A DNA stretch of 64,000 nucleotides from Pseudonocardiaceae bacterium YIM PH 21723 (GCA_003600225.1 QZFT01000089.1:62001-126000), one strand, 5' to 3'; shown: positions 8,606-18,506, counted from the first letter of the stretch. The notes: a model not told the origin generated them from the sequence alone. A program made the numbers and translations.

Positions 8606-9128
8606 AGCGGGCGGTTCCCCTCGGGCCGGCGGTGAAGTCGTCGTGCGGGTTGTCGTTGAACTGGCGGTACAGCAAGGTGTGCACCTTCTCCACGTTCGGG
8701 ATGTCGTCGAATTCGAGCGGCTCCTCGGAGGCCGATTCGACGATCAGTGTGCCGCAGCCGAAGATCCGATCCATGATGCTGTGCCGGAACTGGACGCTGT
8801 TGACCCGGGACATCGGAATGTCGATGCCGCGCCGGGTGAACATGCCCTCGCGGTACATGACCCGCTGCGAGGTGAGCACGAAGTGGGTGGTCTGCCAGCG
8901 CAGGATCGGCGCGAAGGTCCAGCCGATGAGCGCGGCGAGGCCGAGCACGCCGAGGGCGGCCCAGCCGAGCACATGCCAGGAGAACGCGCTGATCACGGCG
9001 CCCGCGTAGCTGAGCACGCCGAGCACGATGAACAGCGAGAGCACCGGCCAGAACAGCATCTTCCAGTGCGGATGCTTATGGATCACCACGAACTCGCCGT
9101 CAGCGAGCAGGTCCTCTGGGTACGCCAC
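8595..9128 (-). CDS. Membrane protein with bacterial PH domain
   Basis: 177 residues from a GTG at 9128, chosen over the longer frame (ATG 9188) because GGGAGGAG lies just upstream and the family typically begins with YPEDLLADGE. Two adjacent transmembrane segments (about residues 27-49 and 52-72) precede a PH-like beta domain (HFVLTSQRVMYREG, then IPMSRVNSVQF). Such proteins are conserved in actinobacteria next to birA and carboxylase genes; function unknown. Confidence 0.8.
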   Translation of the reverse strand: MAYPEDLLADGEFVVIHKHPHWKMLFWPVLSLFIVLGVLSYAGAVISAFSWHVLGWAALGVLGLAALIGWTFAPILRWQTTHFVLTSQRVMYREGMFTRRGIDIPMSRVNSVQFRHSIMDRIFGCGTLIVESASEEPLEFDDIPNVEKVHTLLYRQFNDNPHDDFTAGPRGTARYER

Positions 9129-9213
9129 CGCACTCCTCCCGACACCGAGGCTTCTGCGATGCCCAACCGTACCGCTCACCTCGGACATTCCCGGTCGACC
9201 AACACGCGGACCG

Positions 9214-10038
9214 TCAGGTGGCGGGCCTCAGGTGCACGATGTCGCCGGCGGACACCGGGGCGGGGACGCCGTCACCGGTGAGGATGACCAGGCGGCCGTC
9301 CTTGTCGATGTCGGAGGCGACGCCCTCGATGGACTTGCCGTCCGGGAGCAGCGCGCGGACGGACTGGCCGAGGGTGGCGCACCGGGCGCGGTAGGCGGCC
9401 AGCAGACCACTGGACTCCGGGTCGCCGACGTGCCGGCGCCAGCCGTGCTCCAGCTCGGTGAACCGCTCCAGCAGCGCGATCGCCAGCTCGGTGCGGTCGG
9501 TGGTCTTGGCGTCGCACAGCTGCAGCGACGTGGCGGGCAGGCCACCGGGCGCCTCGGGCAGCTCCTCGGCGGAGTGGCTCACGTTCAGCCCGATACCGAT
9601 CACCACGGCGCCGGAGGCGGCCTCGGCCAGGATGCCCGCGCACTTGCGGCCATCGACGAGGAGGTCGTTCGGCCACTTCAGGCCGGCGGACACCCCGGCG
9701 ACACCGCTGACCGTGTCGGCCAGCGCGACGCCCGCCAGCAGGGACAGCCAGCCGTAGCGGCTGGGCGGCACCTGGGCCGGACGCAGCAGCACGCTCAGGT
9801 ACAGCCCCGCCCTAGCGGGCGACTCCCAGCTGCGCTGCTGCCTGCCCTTGCCGCTGACCTGCTGCTCGGCGATGAGCACGGTGCGGTCGGCGGCACCGGA
9901 CGCGGCGGCGGCGACCAGGTCGGCGTTGGTGGAGCCGGTCTGGTCGACCACGTCCACCGCGGACAGTGCCCCGGCGGGCACGGTCAGCCGGGCACGCAGC
10001 TCGGCGAGATTCAGTGGGGATCGATCCAGCTTCTGCAT
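9214..10038 (-). CDS. birA: Biotin-[acetyl-CoA carboxylase] ligase, group I (no DNA-binding domain)
   Basis: 274 residues. The biotin-AMP loop (EQQVSGKGRQQRSWESP), the catalytic lysine motif KWPNDLLVDGRK and the C-terminal SH3-like cap are all present; the N-terminal helix-turn-helix of repressor-type BirA is absent, as usual in actinobacteria. It activates biotin with ATP and attaches it to the carrier domain of carboxylase alpha subunits, which fits the carboxylase beta subunits in the window. Confidence 0.92.
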   Translation of the reverse strand: MQKLDRSPLNLAELRARLTVPAGALSAVDVVDQTGSTNADLVAAAASGAADRTVLIAEQQVSGKGRQQRSWESPARAGLYLSVLLRPAQVPPSRYGWLSLLAGVALADTVSGVAGVSAGLKWPNDLLVDGRKCAGILAEAASGAVVIGIGLNVSHSAEELPEAPGGLPATSLQLCDAKTTDRTELAIALLERFTELEHGWRRHVGDPESSGLLAAYRARCATLGQSVRALLPDGKSIEGVASDIDKDGRLVILTGDGVPAPVSAGDIVHLRPAT

Positions 10039-10047
10039 AGCTGCACG

Positions 10048-10710
10048 TTACTGCTCGGGATGATCCCCGGGCAGCTCAGGGATGTTGTGGTAGCCGTTGG
10101 CGCCGTTCTTCAGCAGGTCCCAGGAGTCGTCGGCGCGCTGGATCGCGTACTCGTAGTGCGCGTCCGCCTTCTTGCCGTCCAGCATGAATCCCCAGTTCTC
10201 CCTGGCCAGCAGGGCCAGCTGGCCGAGCACCATGACCGCGACGCTGCGTGAGACCTCCGGGTGCACGGCCCGCTCACACCGCTCGTCCAGGGACCAGGTG
10301 AGCGCGTCCTCCTCGCGGCGGGCCCAGTCGTGCAGCCGCGCGGCGAGGCTGTCGTTCTCCTGGACCATCCGGTAGAGCGCGATGTTCTCCGGATCGTCGT
10401 TCAGCCCGGTGACCGGGTCGCGGGTCAGCAGGCCCAGCTGGAAGTGGTCGTGGATCGCGTCCAGGGCCCCCTCCTCGCCGAGGCGCACCGCGGCCAGCTT
10501 CACCACCTGGTGGTCGCCGTCCACGAACCGGTCCACCACCAGGTCCTCCTTGACCGGGTAGTAGTGACCGACGGTCTTCCGCGAGACTCCGGCGTGGTCG
10601 GCGATCTGCGTCATGCTGACCTTGGTGAACCCTTGCTGCAGGAACAGTTCGGCCGCGGACGCGGCGATGGCCGACCTGGTGCGTAGCTTCATCTGCTCAC
10701 GGGGCATCAC
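10048..10710 (-). CDS. TetR-family transcriptional regulator
   Basis: 220 residues. Residues 8-58 form the TetR helix-turn-helix (IADHAGVSRKTVGHYYPVKE); the rest is a helical ligand domain of unrecognised class. It is divergent from the carboxylase gene at 10800, separated by 89 bp, so it is a plausible regulator of that operon. Ligand unknown. The start could also be the ATG six codons downstream. Confidence 0.85.
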   Translation of the reverse strand: MMPREQMKLRTRSAIAASAAELFLQQGFTKVSMTQIADHAGVSRKTVGHYYPVKEDLVVDRFVDGDHQVVKLAAVRLGEEGALDAIHDHFQLGLLTRDPVTGLNDDPENIALYRMVQENDSLAARLHDWARREEDALTWSLDERCERAVHPEVSRSVAVMVLGQLALLARENWGFMLDGKKADAHYEYAIQRADDSWDLLKNGANGYHNIPELPGDHPEQ

Positions 10711-10785
10711 ACGGCAATTATCACCCGTCTGCCGAATCGGACGTGACGTCGGCTACGGCCACGCTGCGGAATGCCACATGATGGC

Positions 10786-10791
10786 TAAGGT
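10786..10791 (+). promoter_or_regulatory. Candidate -10 element for leaderless pccB-like transcript
   Basis: TAAGGT fits TAnnnT and lies 8 nt before the ATG at 10800, with no Shine-Dalgarno sequence between, the same geometry as at 6176-6181. Confidence 0.4.
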
Positions 10792-10799
10792 CGCTGCTT

Positions 10800-12428
10800 A
10801 TGAGCAGCGCGTCACAGCCCCTTGGCAGTGCTCCCGACGCGGAGCCGGACATCCACACGACGGCGGGCAAGCTCGCCGACCTCTACCGCCGGAACGACGA
10901 GGCGGTACATGCGGGCAGTGCCCGTGCGGTGGAAAAACAGCACGCCAAGGGCAAGATGACCGCCCGCGAACGCATCGACAAGCTCCTGGATGAGGGCTCC
11001 TTCATCGAGCTGGACGAGCTGGCGCGGCACCGCTCGATCAACTTCGGCCAGGAGAAGAACCGGCCCTATGGCGACGGCGTCGTCACCGGCTATGGCACGG
11101 TGGACGGCCGGCCGGTCGTGGTGTTCTCCCAGGACGTGACCGTGTTCGGCGGCAGCCTCGGCGAGGTCTACGGCGAGAAGATCGTCAAGGCCATGGACCT
11201 GGCGATCAAGAACGGCTGTCCGATCATCGGCATCAACGAGGGCGGCGGCGCACGCATCCAGGAAGGCGTCGTCAGCCTCGGCCTTTACGGCGAGATCTTC
11301 CGCCGGAACGCGCATGCCTCCGGCGTCATCCCGCAGATCTCGCTGATCATGGGCGCCACCGCGGGCGGGCACGTGTACTCCCCCGCGCTGACCGACTTCG
11401 TGGTGATGGTCGACCAGACCTCGCACATGTTCATCACCGGCCCGGACGTGATCAAGACCGTCACCGGTGAGGACGTCGGCTTCGAGGAGCTGGGCGGCGG
11501 TCAGACGCACAACACCAAGTCCGGCAACGCGCACTACCTCGGCTCCGACGAGGACGACGCGATCGAGTACGTCAAGGGCCTGCTGTCCTACCTGCCGTCC
11601 AACAACCTGTCCGACGCCCCCGCGTTCGACGGGTTCGAGGAGGCGGGCAGCATCCAGGACAACCTGACCGATGACGACCACGCGCTGGACACGCTCATCC
11701 CGGACTCGGCGAACCAGCCGTACGACATGCACACCGTGATCGAGACGGTGCTGGACGACGGCGAGTTCCAGGAAGTGCAGCCGCTGTACGCGCCGAACAT
11801 CATCATCGGCTTCGGCCGGGTCGAGGGCCGCAACGTCGGCGTGGTGGCCAACCAGCCCACCCAGTTCGCCGGCTGCCTGGACATCAACGCCTCGGAGAAG
11901 GCCGCGCGGTTCGTGCGCACCTGCGACGCGTTCAACATCCCGGTGCTCACCTTCGTGGACGTGCCCGGCTTCCTGCCCGGCACCGACCAGGAGTGGAACG
12001 GCATCATCCGGCGCGGCGCGAAGCTGATCTACGCCTACGCCGAGGCCACCGTCCCCCTAGTAACCGTGATCACCCGCAAGGCCTACGGCGGCGCGTACGA
12101 CGTCATGGGTTCCAAGCACCTGGGCGCGGACATCAACCTGGCGTGGCCCACCGCGCAGATCGCGGTCATGGGTGCCTCCGGCGCGGCGAACATCGTGCAC
12201 CGCAAGACCCTGGCGGCCGCCGGCGAGAACGTGGACGAGCTGCGCAAGCAGCTGCAGCAGGAGTACGAGGACACCCTGTGCAACCCGTACGTCGCGGCCG
12301 AACGCGGCTACGTGGACTCGGTCATCCCGCCCTCCTTCACCCGCGGCTACATCGCCCGCGCGCTGCGCACCCTGCGCAACAAGCGGGAGACGCTGCCGCC
12401 CCGCAAGCACGGCAACATCCCGCTGTAA
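10800..12428 (+). CDS. pccB: Propionyl-CoA-type carboxylase beta subunit (AccD5/PccB-like)
   Basis: 542 residues, full length. Features of the propionyl/acetyl-CoA carboxyltransferase group: [47 protein letters not shown], and in the second half [13 protein letters not shown] and [18 protein letters not shown]. It makes methylmalonyl-CoA (and possibly malonyl-CoA) from carboxybiotin on a shared alpha subunit. The epsilon subunit gene follows after 12 bp, as in mycobacterial and Streptomyces complexes. Likely leaderless; the divergent TetR gene may regulate it. Confidence 0.92.
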   Translation: MSSASQPLGSAPDAEPDIHTTAGKLADLYRRNDEAVHAGSARAVEKQHAKGKMTARERIDKLLDEGSFIELDELARHRSINFGQEKNRPYGDGVVTGYGTVDGRPVVVFSQDVTVFGGSLGEVYGEKIVKAMDLAIKNGCPIIGINEGGGARIQEGVVSLGLYGEIFRRNAHASGVIPQISLIMGATAGGHVYSPALTDFVVMVDQTSHMFITGPDVIKTVTGEDVGFEELGGGQTHNTKSGNAHYLGSDEDDAIEYVKGLLSYLPSNNLSDAPAFDGFEEAGSIQDNLTDDDHALDTLIPDSANQPYDMHTVIETVLDDGEFQEVQPLYAPNIIIGFGRVEGRNVGVVANQPTQFAGCLDINASEKAARFVRTCDAFNIPVLTFVDVPGFLPGTDQEWNGIIRRGAKLIYAYAEATVPLVTVITRKAYGGAYDVMGSKHLGADINLAWPTAQIAVMGASGAANIVHRKTLAAAGENVDELRKQLQQEYEDTLCNPYVAAERGYVDSVIPPSFTRGYIARALRTLRNKRETLPPRKHGNIPL

Positions 12429-12440
12429 GGAGGGCTGCTC

Positions 12441-12653
12441 ATGAGTGACCGTCCCGTACTGCGGATCGTCCGCGGTGAGCCGGATGCGGCCGAGCTGGCC
12501 GCGCTGACCGCCGTCGTCGCCGGGCTCGCCTCCTCGGGCGCGCCCGCGGCGGAGGACAAGCCGAAGTCGGCGTGGAACGAGCGGGCGGCGTTGCTGCGCC
12601 GTCCGCTGCACCACGGCCCCGGCGCCTGGCGCGCCTCCGGTCTGCCCCGCTGA
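12441..12653 (+). CDS. accE: Acyl-CoA carboxylase epsilon subunit
   Basis: 70 residues, typical size. The N-terminal RPVLRIVRGEPDAAELAALT is the hallmark of the small basic/amphipathic epsilon subunit that stabilises actinobacterial alpha-beta carboxylase complexes; the C-terminal W and RRPLHHG are also usual. It follows the beta subunit with a good ribosome-binding site (AAGGAGG) and ends just before the hairpin repeat. Confidence 0.88.
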   Translation: MSDRPVLRIVRGEPDAAELAALTAVVAGLASSGAPAAEDKPKSAWNERAALLRRPLHHGPGAWRASGLPR

Positions 12654-12661
12654 CAGAAGTC

Positions 12662-12708
12662 CCGGAGTTGACGATGTTCGGGCGGAGCCCGAACATCGCC
12701 AACTTCGG
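12662..12708. repeat. Hairpin repeat, copy 2, between convergent genes
   Basis: Arms at 12662-12683 and 12687-12708 pair over 22 bp with two imperfections and a 3-nt loop. The right arm (CCCGAACATCGCCAACTTCGG) contains the full arm sequence of copy 1 at 1456-1474. It sits 9 bp past the accE stop and 9 bp before the clpB stop and could terminate both transcripts. Confidence 0.85.
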
Positions 12709-12716
12709 ATTCAGTG

Positions 12717-15305
12717 TTATTTGGACCGGACTGCCAGGGCGCTGGTGTCGTCGTTGGTGTCGACCAGGATGGTGTCCCCGTCGACGATCTCGCCGGACAG
12801 CAGGCCCTTGGCCAGCTGATCACCGATGGCCGACTGGACCAGCCTGCGCAGCGGACGGGCGCCGTAGACCGGGTCGAAGCCGTTCAACGCCAGCCAGTCG
12901 CGGGCGGCGTCGGTGACCTCCAGGACCAGCCTGCGCTGAGCCAGCCGCGCGGCCAGCTGACGCACCTGAATGTCCACGATGGACGTCAGTTCCCCGGTGG
13001 TCAGCGCGTGGAACAGCACCACGTCGTCCAACCGGTTGAGGAATTCCGGCTTGAAGTGCCGCTGCACGACCTGCATCACCGCGTCGTTGCGGTCCCGCTC
13101 GGACAGCAGCGGATCCGCGATCGTCTGCGAACCCAGGTTCGAGGTGAGCACCAGGATGGTGCTGCGGAAATCGACCGTCCGGCCCTGACCGTCGGTCAGC
13201 CTGCCGTCGTCGAGCACCTGCAGCAGCACGTCGAACACATCCGGGTGCGCCTTCTCCACCTCGTCCAGCAGCACCACGCTGTACGGGCGACGGCGCACCG
13301 ACTCGGTGAGCTGCCCGCCCTGGTCGTAGCCGACGTAACCGGGCGGCGCGCCGACCAGCCGGGCCACCGAGTGCTTCTCGGCGTACTCGCTCATGTCGAT
13401 CCGGACGATCGCCCGGGGGTCGTCGAACAGGAACCCGGCCAGGGCCTTGGCCAGCTCGGTCTTACCGACACCGGTGGGTCCGAGGAACAGGAAGGATCCG
13501 GTGGGCCGATCCGGATCGGCCACCCCGGCTCGCGCCCGGCGGACGGCATCGGACACGACCCGGACCGCCTCCTGCTGCCCGACGACCTGCCTGCCGAGCT
13601 CCTCCTCCATCCGCAGCAGCTTGGCGGTCTCGCCCTCCAGCATCCGGCCGGCCGGAATGCCGGTCCAGGCGCTGACCACGTCGGCGACGTCGTCCGCGGT
13701 GACCTCCTCCTTGAGCATCACCTCGGCTCCCTGCGAGTCGATCGAAGCCGTGGCCTGGTCCAGTTCGCGTTCCAGGCCAGGGATCCGCCCGTACCGCAGC
13801 TCCGCGGCCTTGCCCAGGTCGCTGTCCCGCTCGGCGCGCTCCGCCTCACCCCGCAGTTGTTCCAGCTGTTCCTTCAACTGCTGGATGCGCTCGATGGAGC
13901 CCTTCTCGTTCTGCCACCGCGAGGTCAGCGCGGAGAGCGCCTCCCGCTTCTCGGCCAACTCGGCGCGCAGTGCGGCCAGCCGCTGGCGGGAGGCGGGGTC
14001 GAACTCCTTCTCGAGGGCCATCTCTTCGATCTCCAGGCGGCGCACCGAACGCTCCACCTCGTCGATCTCCACCGGCCGGGAGTCGAGTTCCATCCGTAGC
14101 CGGGACGCGGCCTCGTCGACCAGGTCGATCGCCTTGTCCGGCAGGAACCGCGCGGTGATGTACCGGTCCGAGAGCGTCGCCGCGGACACGAGCGCACCGT
14201 CGGTGATCCGCACACCGTGGTGCACCTCGTAGCGCTCCTTGAGGCCACGCAGGATGCCGATGGTGTCCTCAATGGACGGTTCACCGACCAGGACCTGCTG
14301 GAACCGGCGCTCCAGGGCCGGGTCCTTCTCGATGTGCTGGCGGTACTCGTCCAGCGTGGTGGCGCCGACCATCCGCAGCTCACCGCGGGCGAGCATGGGC
14401 TTGATCATGTTGCCCGCGTCCATCGCGCCCTCACCGCCGGCACCGGCGCCGACGATGGTGTGCAGCTCGTCGATGAAGGTGACCACCTCACCGGCGGAGT
14501 CGGTGATCTCCTTGAGCACCGCCTTGAGCCGCTCCTCGAACTCGCCGCGGTACTTGGCACCGGCCACCATCGAGCCCAGGTCCAGCGAGATGACCCGCTT
14601 GCCGCGCAGCGACTCGGGCACGTCACCGGCCACGATGCGTTGCGCGAGCCCCTCGACGATGGCGGTCTTGCCGACACCGGGCTCACCGATCAGCACCGGG
14701 TTGTTCTTGGTTCGCCGGGACAGCACCTGGACGACCCGGCGGATCTCCGAGTCGCGGCCGATCACCGGGTCCAGCTCACCGGCCTTGGCCCGCTCGGTGA
14801 GGTCGACGCCGTACTTCTCCAGGGCCTTATAGGTGCCTTCCGGATCGGGCGTGGTGACCCGGGCCGAACCGCGGACCTTGGTGAACGCCTCCTTCAGGGC
14901 GTCGGGCGTCGCACCCTGCACCTTGAGCAGGTTCGCCACCCGGCCACCCTCGGCGGCCAGGCCGACCAGGAGGTGCTCGGTGGAGACGTACTCGTCGCCC
15001 ATCTCGGTGGCCAGTTGCTGGGCGTGGGTGAGCACCCGGACCGACTCGCCGGAGAACTGCGGCGTGGGCACGGTGGCCCCGGTCGCCTGCGGCAGACCGT
15101 TCACGATCTTCGTCAGCTCGGTGCGCACCACTGCTGTGTCGGCGCCGACCGCGGCCAGCAGCGGAGTCGCCACGCCGTCGGCCTGCGCGAGCAGGGCGCC
15201 GAGCAGGTGTGCGGGGGCGACATCCGGGTTGCCGGCGACCGAGGCCGCCTGGACCGCGGAAGAAATCGCCTGTTGGGTCTTCGTCGTCGGGTTGAAAGCG
15301 TCCAT
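12717..15305 (-). CDS. clpB: ATP-dependent disaggregase ClpB
   Basis: 862 residues, full length: N-terminal Clp repeat domain (1-145), first AAA+ module with Walker A GEPGVGKT, middle coiled-coil domain (about 410-520, rich in E/R/L), second AAA+ module with GPTGVGKT, and C-terminal D2-small domain. With DnaK/DnaJ/GrpE it pulls polypeptides out of aggregates. A HAIR operator lies 46 bp upstream of the start, so HspR encoded at 20505-20951 should repress it. No internal start or deletion is seen. Confidence 0.96.
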   Translation of the reverse strand: MDAFNPTTKTQQAISSAVQAASVAGNPDVAPAHLLGALLAQADGVATPLLAAVGADTAVVRTELTKIVNGLPQATGATVPTPQFSGESVRVLTHAQQLATEMGDEYVSTEHLLVGLAAEGGRVANLLKVQGATPDALKEAFTKVRGSARVTTPDPEGTYKALEKYGVDLTERAKAGELDPVIGRDSEIRRVVQVLSRRTKNNPVLIGEPGVGKTAIVEGLAQRIVAGDVPESLRGKRVISLDLGSMVAGAKYRGEFEERLKAVLKEITDSAGEVVTFIDELHTIVGAGAGGEGAMDAGNMIKPMLARGELRMVGATTLDEYRQHIEKDPALERRFQQVLVGEPSIEDTIGILRGLKERYEVHHGVRITDGALVSAATLSDRYITARFLPDKAIDLVDEAASRLRMELDSRPVEIDEVERSVRRLEIEEMALEKEFDPASRQRLAALRAELAEKREALSALTSRWQNEKGSIERIQQLKEQLEQLRGEAERAERDSDLGKAAELRYGRIPGLERELDQATASIDSQGAEVMLKEEVTADDVADVVSAWTGIPAGRMLEGETAKLLRMEEELGRQVVGQQEAVRVVSDAVRRARAGVADPDRPTGSFLFLGPTGVGKTELAKALAGFLFDDPRAIVRIDMSEYAEKHSVARLVGAPPGYVGYDQGGQLTESVRRRPYSVVLLDEVEKAHPDVFDVLLQVLDDGRLTDGQGRTVDFRSTILVLTSNLGSQTIADPLLSERDRNDAVMQVVQRHFKPEFLNRLDDVVLFHALTTGELTSIVDIQVRQLAARLAQRRLVLEVTDAARDWLALNGFDPVYGARPLRRLVQSAIGDQLAKGLLSGEIVDGDTILVDTNDDTSALAVRSK

Positions 15306-15350
15306 CCCTCACCTCAGTAGCTCGGCCTACGTCCGCACAACGTACAGAAA

Positions 15351-15371
15351 CTTGAGTGTGTTCCGCTCAAC
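15351..15371. promoter_or_regulatory. HAIR operator (HspR site) upstream of clpB
   Basis: CTTGAGT-N7-GCTCAAC matches the HAIR consensus CTTGAGT-N7-ACTCAAG at 12 of 14 positions and lies directly upstream of clpB. HspR represses clpB through such sites in Streptomyces and mycobacteria. Confidence 0.85.
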
Positions 15372-15418
15372 TTTGCCATGGGCGGGCGGCGCGTGTCACA
15401 CCGGCCCCGTGAGCCAGG

Positions 15419-15523
15419 TCATCCACAGGCCGGATACCGGAATTTCAGCACAAAGTGCAGTTCAGCTGCCTGTATCCCCAAGTTATCCACAAACCGTCCC
15501 CAGGAATCCACAGATGATCCACA
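15419..15523 (+). promoter_or_regulatory. Cluster of four DnaA-box-like sites
   Basis: Same-orientation matches to TTATCCACA: TCATCCACA (15419-15427), exact TTATCCACA (15483-15491), GAATCCACA (15504-15512) and TGATCCACA (15515-15523). They lie in the non-coding stretch between the clpB HAIR site and the end of the PPOX gene. No dnaA or dnaN is near, so this is not the chromosomal origin as usually organised; a DnaA titration or DnaA-regulated site is possible. Confidence 0.5.
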
Positions 15524-15596
15524 ACCTGCCCACAGCAAGTAGGGACGTCCCGCACGCGCTCCATGCGCGCAGGACGCCCCTACTGGTCGAACGGGA

Positions 15597-16589
15597 TCAG
15601 TGGCCGGCAACCGGGTGCGGCGCCACCCGGGGGATCTGCACCGGACAGGCGGGCGGCGTCTGGGTTCGCCGCTGGGACTTCACACCGAAGTAGTCGCCAC
15701 CTTTGCGCTTGACGTCATCGGTACCCCAGGAGCGGGTACGGGCGACCGGCGCCATCTTCGGGATGTGCTTACGGCAGTGGATGTAGGCCTCTTCCACACT
15801 GACGACCACCCAGCGCTCCGGGGTGCGACCCGGCTCGAACTCGGTGGGCAGGTCCGGGTACTCGGCCCGCAGCGTGGCGTCCTCGTGGATCGACGCCTTG
15901 CCGTTGATGTGCAGCCCGATCAGGTCCTGCACGAAATCGATCATCAAGATGCCGATGTGCGGGTTCTCGGAGATGTTGCCCAAACTGGCCATCACTCCGT
16001 TGCCCCGATACTCAGGGTAGGCAACCTGTCGGGCGCCGAGGACTCGGATAAATCCGGGTGGCCCAGAGCGGAGGCTTGCGTCACATTCACCACTACTGTC
16101 CGCAGTGGCAATAAATGCCATTTCCATGCGCCCGACGAATTCGATCATTTGATCATTGAGCTGATTCGTCATTTGATCGGAATAGAAACGTTGGGCGCGA
16201 GTTTGGCTCCCGTATACCTGCTGCAACAGCTGCTCACCCTGTGACCCAGGCCACTTCTGCTCAGCGGACTGCTCGGTCGCGGAGCGCGATCGCAGGTCAC
16301 CACCAGCATGTGACACCGGTTCTGTTCCGTTTGGCGCCATAATACTGGACTGATCGGGGTATCGCGTGTTGACCTGCATCGATGCGGCGGAGCTGGTGGG
16401 AGAGGTAACACCACTTGCCCGCTTCTTCGGAAGCGATACGCCGGTACTCTCGGTTACACCGCCCGCAACTGCCTTGCTTGCCGCTGTGTGGTCGGGGGCG
16501 TCACACAGCTGGAGCTCGAGTAGGTCGGCGGTGGCGGTTCCCGTTGGGACTATCGAAGGGACAAAAGGGTTGTGTAGGTCGGGGGACAC
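15597..16589 (-). CDS. Pyridoxamine 5'-phosphate oxidase (PPOX) family protein; start uncertain
   Basis: The open frame has 330 codons from a GTG at 16589. From about residue 110 it shows the split-barrel flavin/F420-binding PPOX fold (EMAFIATADSSGECDASLR, then GNISENPHIGILMIDF). The first ~90 residues are low complexity, and other starts (ATG 16379 or 16340) are possible; none has a convincing ribosome-binding site. Such proteins bind flavin or F420 and the reaction cannot be assigned. It is divergent from the globin-reductase gene, suggesting shared redox or nitrosative-stress control. Confidence 0.7.
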   Translation of the reverse strand: MSPDLHNPFVPSIVPTGTATADLLELQLCDAPDHTAASKAVAGGVTESTGVSLPKKRASGVTSPTSSAASMQVNTRYPDQSSIMAPNGTEPVSHAGGDLRSRSATEQSAEQKWPGSQGEQLLQQVYGSQTRAQRFYSDQMTNQLNDQMIEFVGRMEMAFIATADSSGECDASLRSGPPGFIRVLGARQVAYPEYRGNGVMASLGNISENPHIGILMIDFVQDLIGLHINGKASIHEDATLRAEYPDLPTEFEPGRTPERWVVVSVEEAYIHCRKHIPKMAPVARTRSWGTDDVKRKGGDYFGVKSQRRTQTPPACPVQIPRVAPHPVAGH

Positions 16590-16813
16590 CCGGCAACGGT
16601 GTCATGTGAGGGCCAGGAGATACATTCCAGGCACTCAGGTTCCCCCATTTGTCCCATTGTGGATATACAACTCGTGATCGATTTTCACCTGAAAGTGGCA
16701 TCAAGGAACAAGTAGGACAGATTGCGAGATATCGTCCACTCTGTCGGGGGATGCTTGTCGACGGCAGCCTGTCTGAAGGCAGTGCTGCACAACGTGGAGA
16801 CCGCGCCCGCACC

Positions 16814-17986
16814 ATGACTGCCAACGCCGTACTGAGCCCCGTACCTCCGCCGCGCAAAGAACCCCCACCCGGGGTCAGCGCGATGGTGCGTCTCATTCGC
16901 GACAGCTTCGCACTGGTGGAGCCGCGCGCGGAGGAGATCGCCCAGTTCTTCTATGGGATGTTGTTCAGCATCGCACCCGGTACCCGGGAGCTGTTCCCGG
17001 TCAACATGGAGGTGCAACGCAGCAGGCTGCTGCGTGCCCTCGTACATGTGGTGCAGATGGTGGACCGTCCGGACGAGCTGGTGCCGTTCCTGCGTCAACT
17101 GGGACGGGACCACCGTAAGTTCGGCGTGGTGACCAGCCATTATGAGGCTGTCGGCACCGCGCTGTTGTCCGCACTCAAGAAGTTCGCCGGCGACGCCTGG
17201 ACCCACCAGGTGGAGCAGGCCTGGGCCGAGGCCTACACGGTCATGGCCAAGACCATGCTCGAAGCCGCGGACAATGACGAGAACCCGGCCTGGTGGAACG
17301 GCCGGGTCGTCGATCACGTTCGCCTCACCTGGGACCTGGCCGTGGTCCGGGTGCAGCCCGACTACCCGGTGCCGTACCGCGCCGGTCAGTACTTGAGTGT
17401 GGAGGTGCCGCAGCGTCCTCGCCTGTGGCGGTACCTCTCGCCGGCCAACGCTCCCCGCGAGGACGGCACGATCGAGTTCCACGTCCGCGCCGTTCCCGGC
17501 GGTTGGGTGAGCCGGTCCATCGTCGGCCACACCCGGCTCGGCGAGACCTGGCGCATCGGCCCGCCGATGGGCCGGATGGGCGTGGATCGCAGTGCCCGCA
17601 AGGACATCCTGATGGTCGCGGGTGGCACCGGCGTCGCGCCGATCCGCGCCATGATCGAAGAGATGGGCGGCTGGGGCGACAACCCTCGCGTGCACCTGTT
17701 CGTCGGTGGCCGCACCCGTTATGACCTGTACGACCTGGACAACCTGCAACGCATCGCGATGACCAATCCCTGGCTCACCGTCGTCCCGGTGCTGGAGTCC
17801 GAACCGACCGTGCAAGGCGTCGAGCACGGCACCCTCGCCGATGTCGTCACCCGCTACGGCGCCTGGGCCGAGCGCGATGTGTACGTCTGTGGTTCGCCCG
17901 CGATGATCCGTTCGACCGTCTCTCGCATGCTGGTCGCCGGAACCCCGCTGGACGCGATCAGGTACGACCCGTTCACCCTGGACTGA
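16814..17986 (+). CDS. Globin-coupled NAD(P)H reductase (flavohemoprotein-like)
   Basis: 390 residues from the ATG at 16814 (GGAGA upstream); the frame extends further up without supporting signal. Residues 15-150 are a globin domain (SFALVEPRAEEIAQFFYGML, distal and proximal histidine regions RDHRKFG), followed by an FAD-binding barrel (PVPYRAGQYLSVEVP) and an NAD-binding domain with MVAGGTGVAPIRAM and YVCGSPAM. Flavohemoproteins turn nitric oxide and oxygen into nitrate. The reductase half resembles that class closely, but the globin half is divergent, so NO dioxygenase activity is likely rather than certain. A terminator follows at 18006-18046. Confidence 0.83.
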   Translation: MTANAVLSPVPPPRKEPPPGVSAMVRLIRDSFALVEPRAEEIAQFFYGMLFSIAPGTRELFPVNMEVQRSRLLRALVHVVQMVDRPDELVPFLRQLGRDHRKFGVVTSHYEAVGTALLSALKKFAGDAWTHQVEQAWAEAYTVMAKTMLEAADNDENPAWWNGRVVDHVRLTWDLAVVRVQPDYPVPYRAGQYLSVEVPQRPRLWRYLSPANAPREDGTIEFHVRAVPGGWVSRSIVGHTRLGETWRIGPPMGRMGVDRSARKDILMVAGGTGVAPIRAMIEEMGGWGDNPRVHLFVGGRTRYDLYDLDNLQRIAMTNPWLTVVPVLESEPTVQGVEHGTLADVVTRYGAWAERDVYVCGSPAMIRSTVSRMLVAGTPLDAIRYDPFTLD

Positions 17987-18005
17987 CTGTATTGCTTCGC
18001 GGATT

Positions 18006-18046
18006 CGGCCCCAACGGTGTGGAGCTCCGTTGGGGCCGGGTCTTTT
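18006..18046 (+). terminator. Rho-independent terminator after the globin-reductase
   Basis: Perfect 12-bp stem (CGGCCCCAACGG with CCGTTGGGGCCG), 9-nt loop, then GGTCTTTT. Confidence 0.88.
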
Positions 18047-18071
18047 GTGCGTCCTTCTTGCGGAGGCTCAG

Positions 18072-18467
18072 ATGCTGTTCCCCGATGGCAGCGAGGTCCA
18101 CGGCCGCGGCCTGCGGCACGGCCCGCTGACCGGCCCGCGACCCGATTACGGGCTGTACCTGGCCGAACCCCGCGAGCGGATCGGCTGGCCACATGATCGA
18201 CTGATCTGGCCGGATTTCTGGCTACCCAAGGATTCCGCGAGCGCGGTCCGGCTGATCCGGGCGCTGCACGAACGCGCGCTGGCCGGAAACCTCGTGGAGG
18301 TGGCCTGTAGCGGGGGTATCGGACGGACCGGGACGGTACTGTCCGGCGTGGCCGTCCTCAGCGGAATTCCGGCCGCCGAAGCTATTGCCTGGGTGCGCGA
18401 GCGGCATCACCCGCGTGCGGTGGAGACTCCGTGGCAGCGCCGGTGGATCATGCGCCATTTCGGGTAG
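18072..18467 (+). CDS. Small protein-tyrosine-phosphatase-like protein
   Basis: 131 residues from ATG 18072, chosen for the GGAGG seven bases upstream; an in-frame ATG 42 bp earlier lies in the terminator tail. The P-loop CSGGIGRTG (cysteine about residue 79) is the CX5R signature of cysteine phosphatases, preceded by a WPDFWLP strand that may hold the general-acid aspartate. Substrate unknown; too small for a standard low-molecular-weight PTP and closer to dual-specificity types. Confidence 0.72.
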   Translation: MLFPDGSEVHGRGLRHGPLTGPRPDYGLYLAEPRERIGWPHDRLIWPDFWLPKDSASAVRLIRALHERALAGNLVEVACSGGIGRTGTVLSGVAVLSGIPAAEAIAWVRERHHPRAVETPWQRRWIMRHFG

Positions 18468-18506
18468 CGGGGCGGTTCTGTCAGGGGTGCCTGCCAACAT
18501 CACCGC

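Noticed and set aside
15419-15523. Chromosomal origin of replication
   Set aside because: The DnaA-box-like sites lack neighbouring dnaA, dnaN, rpmH or an AT-rich unwinding region.
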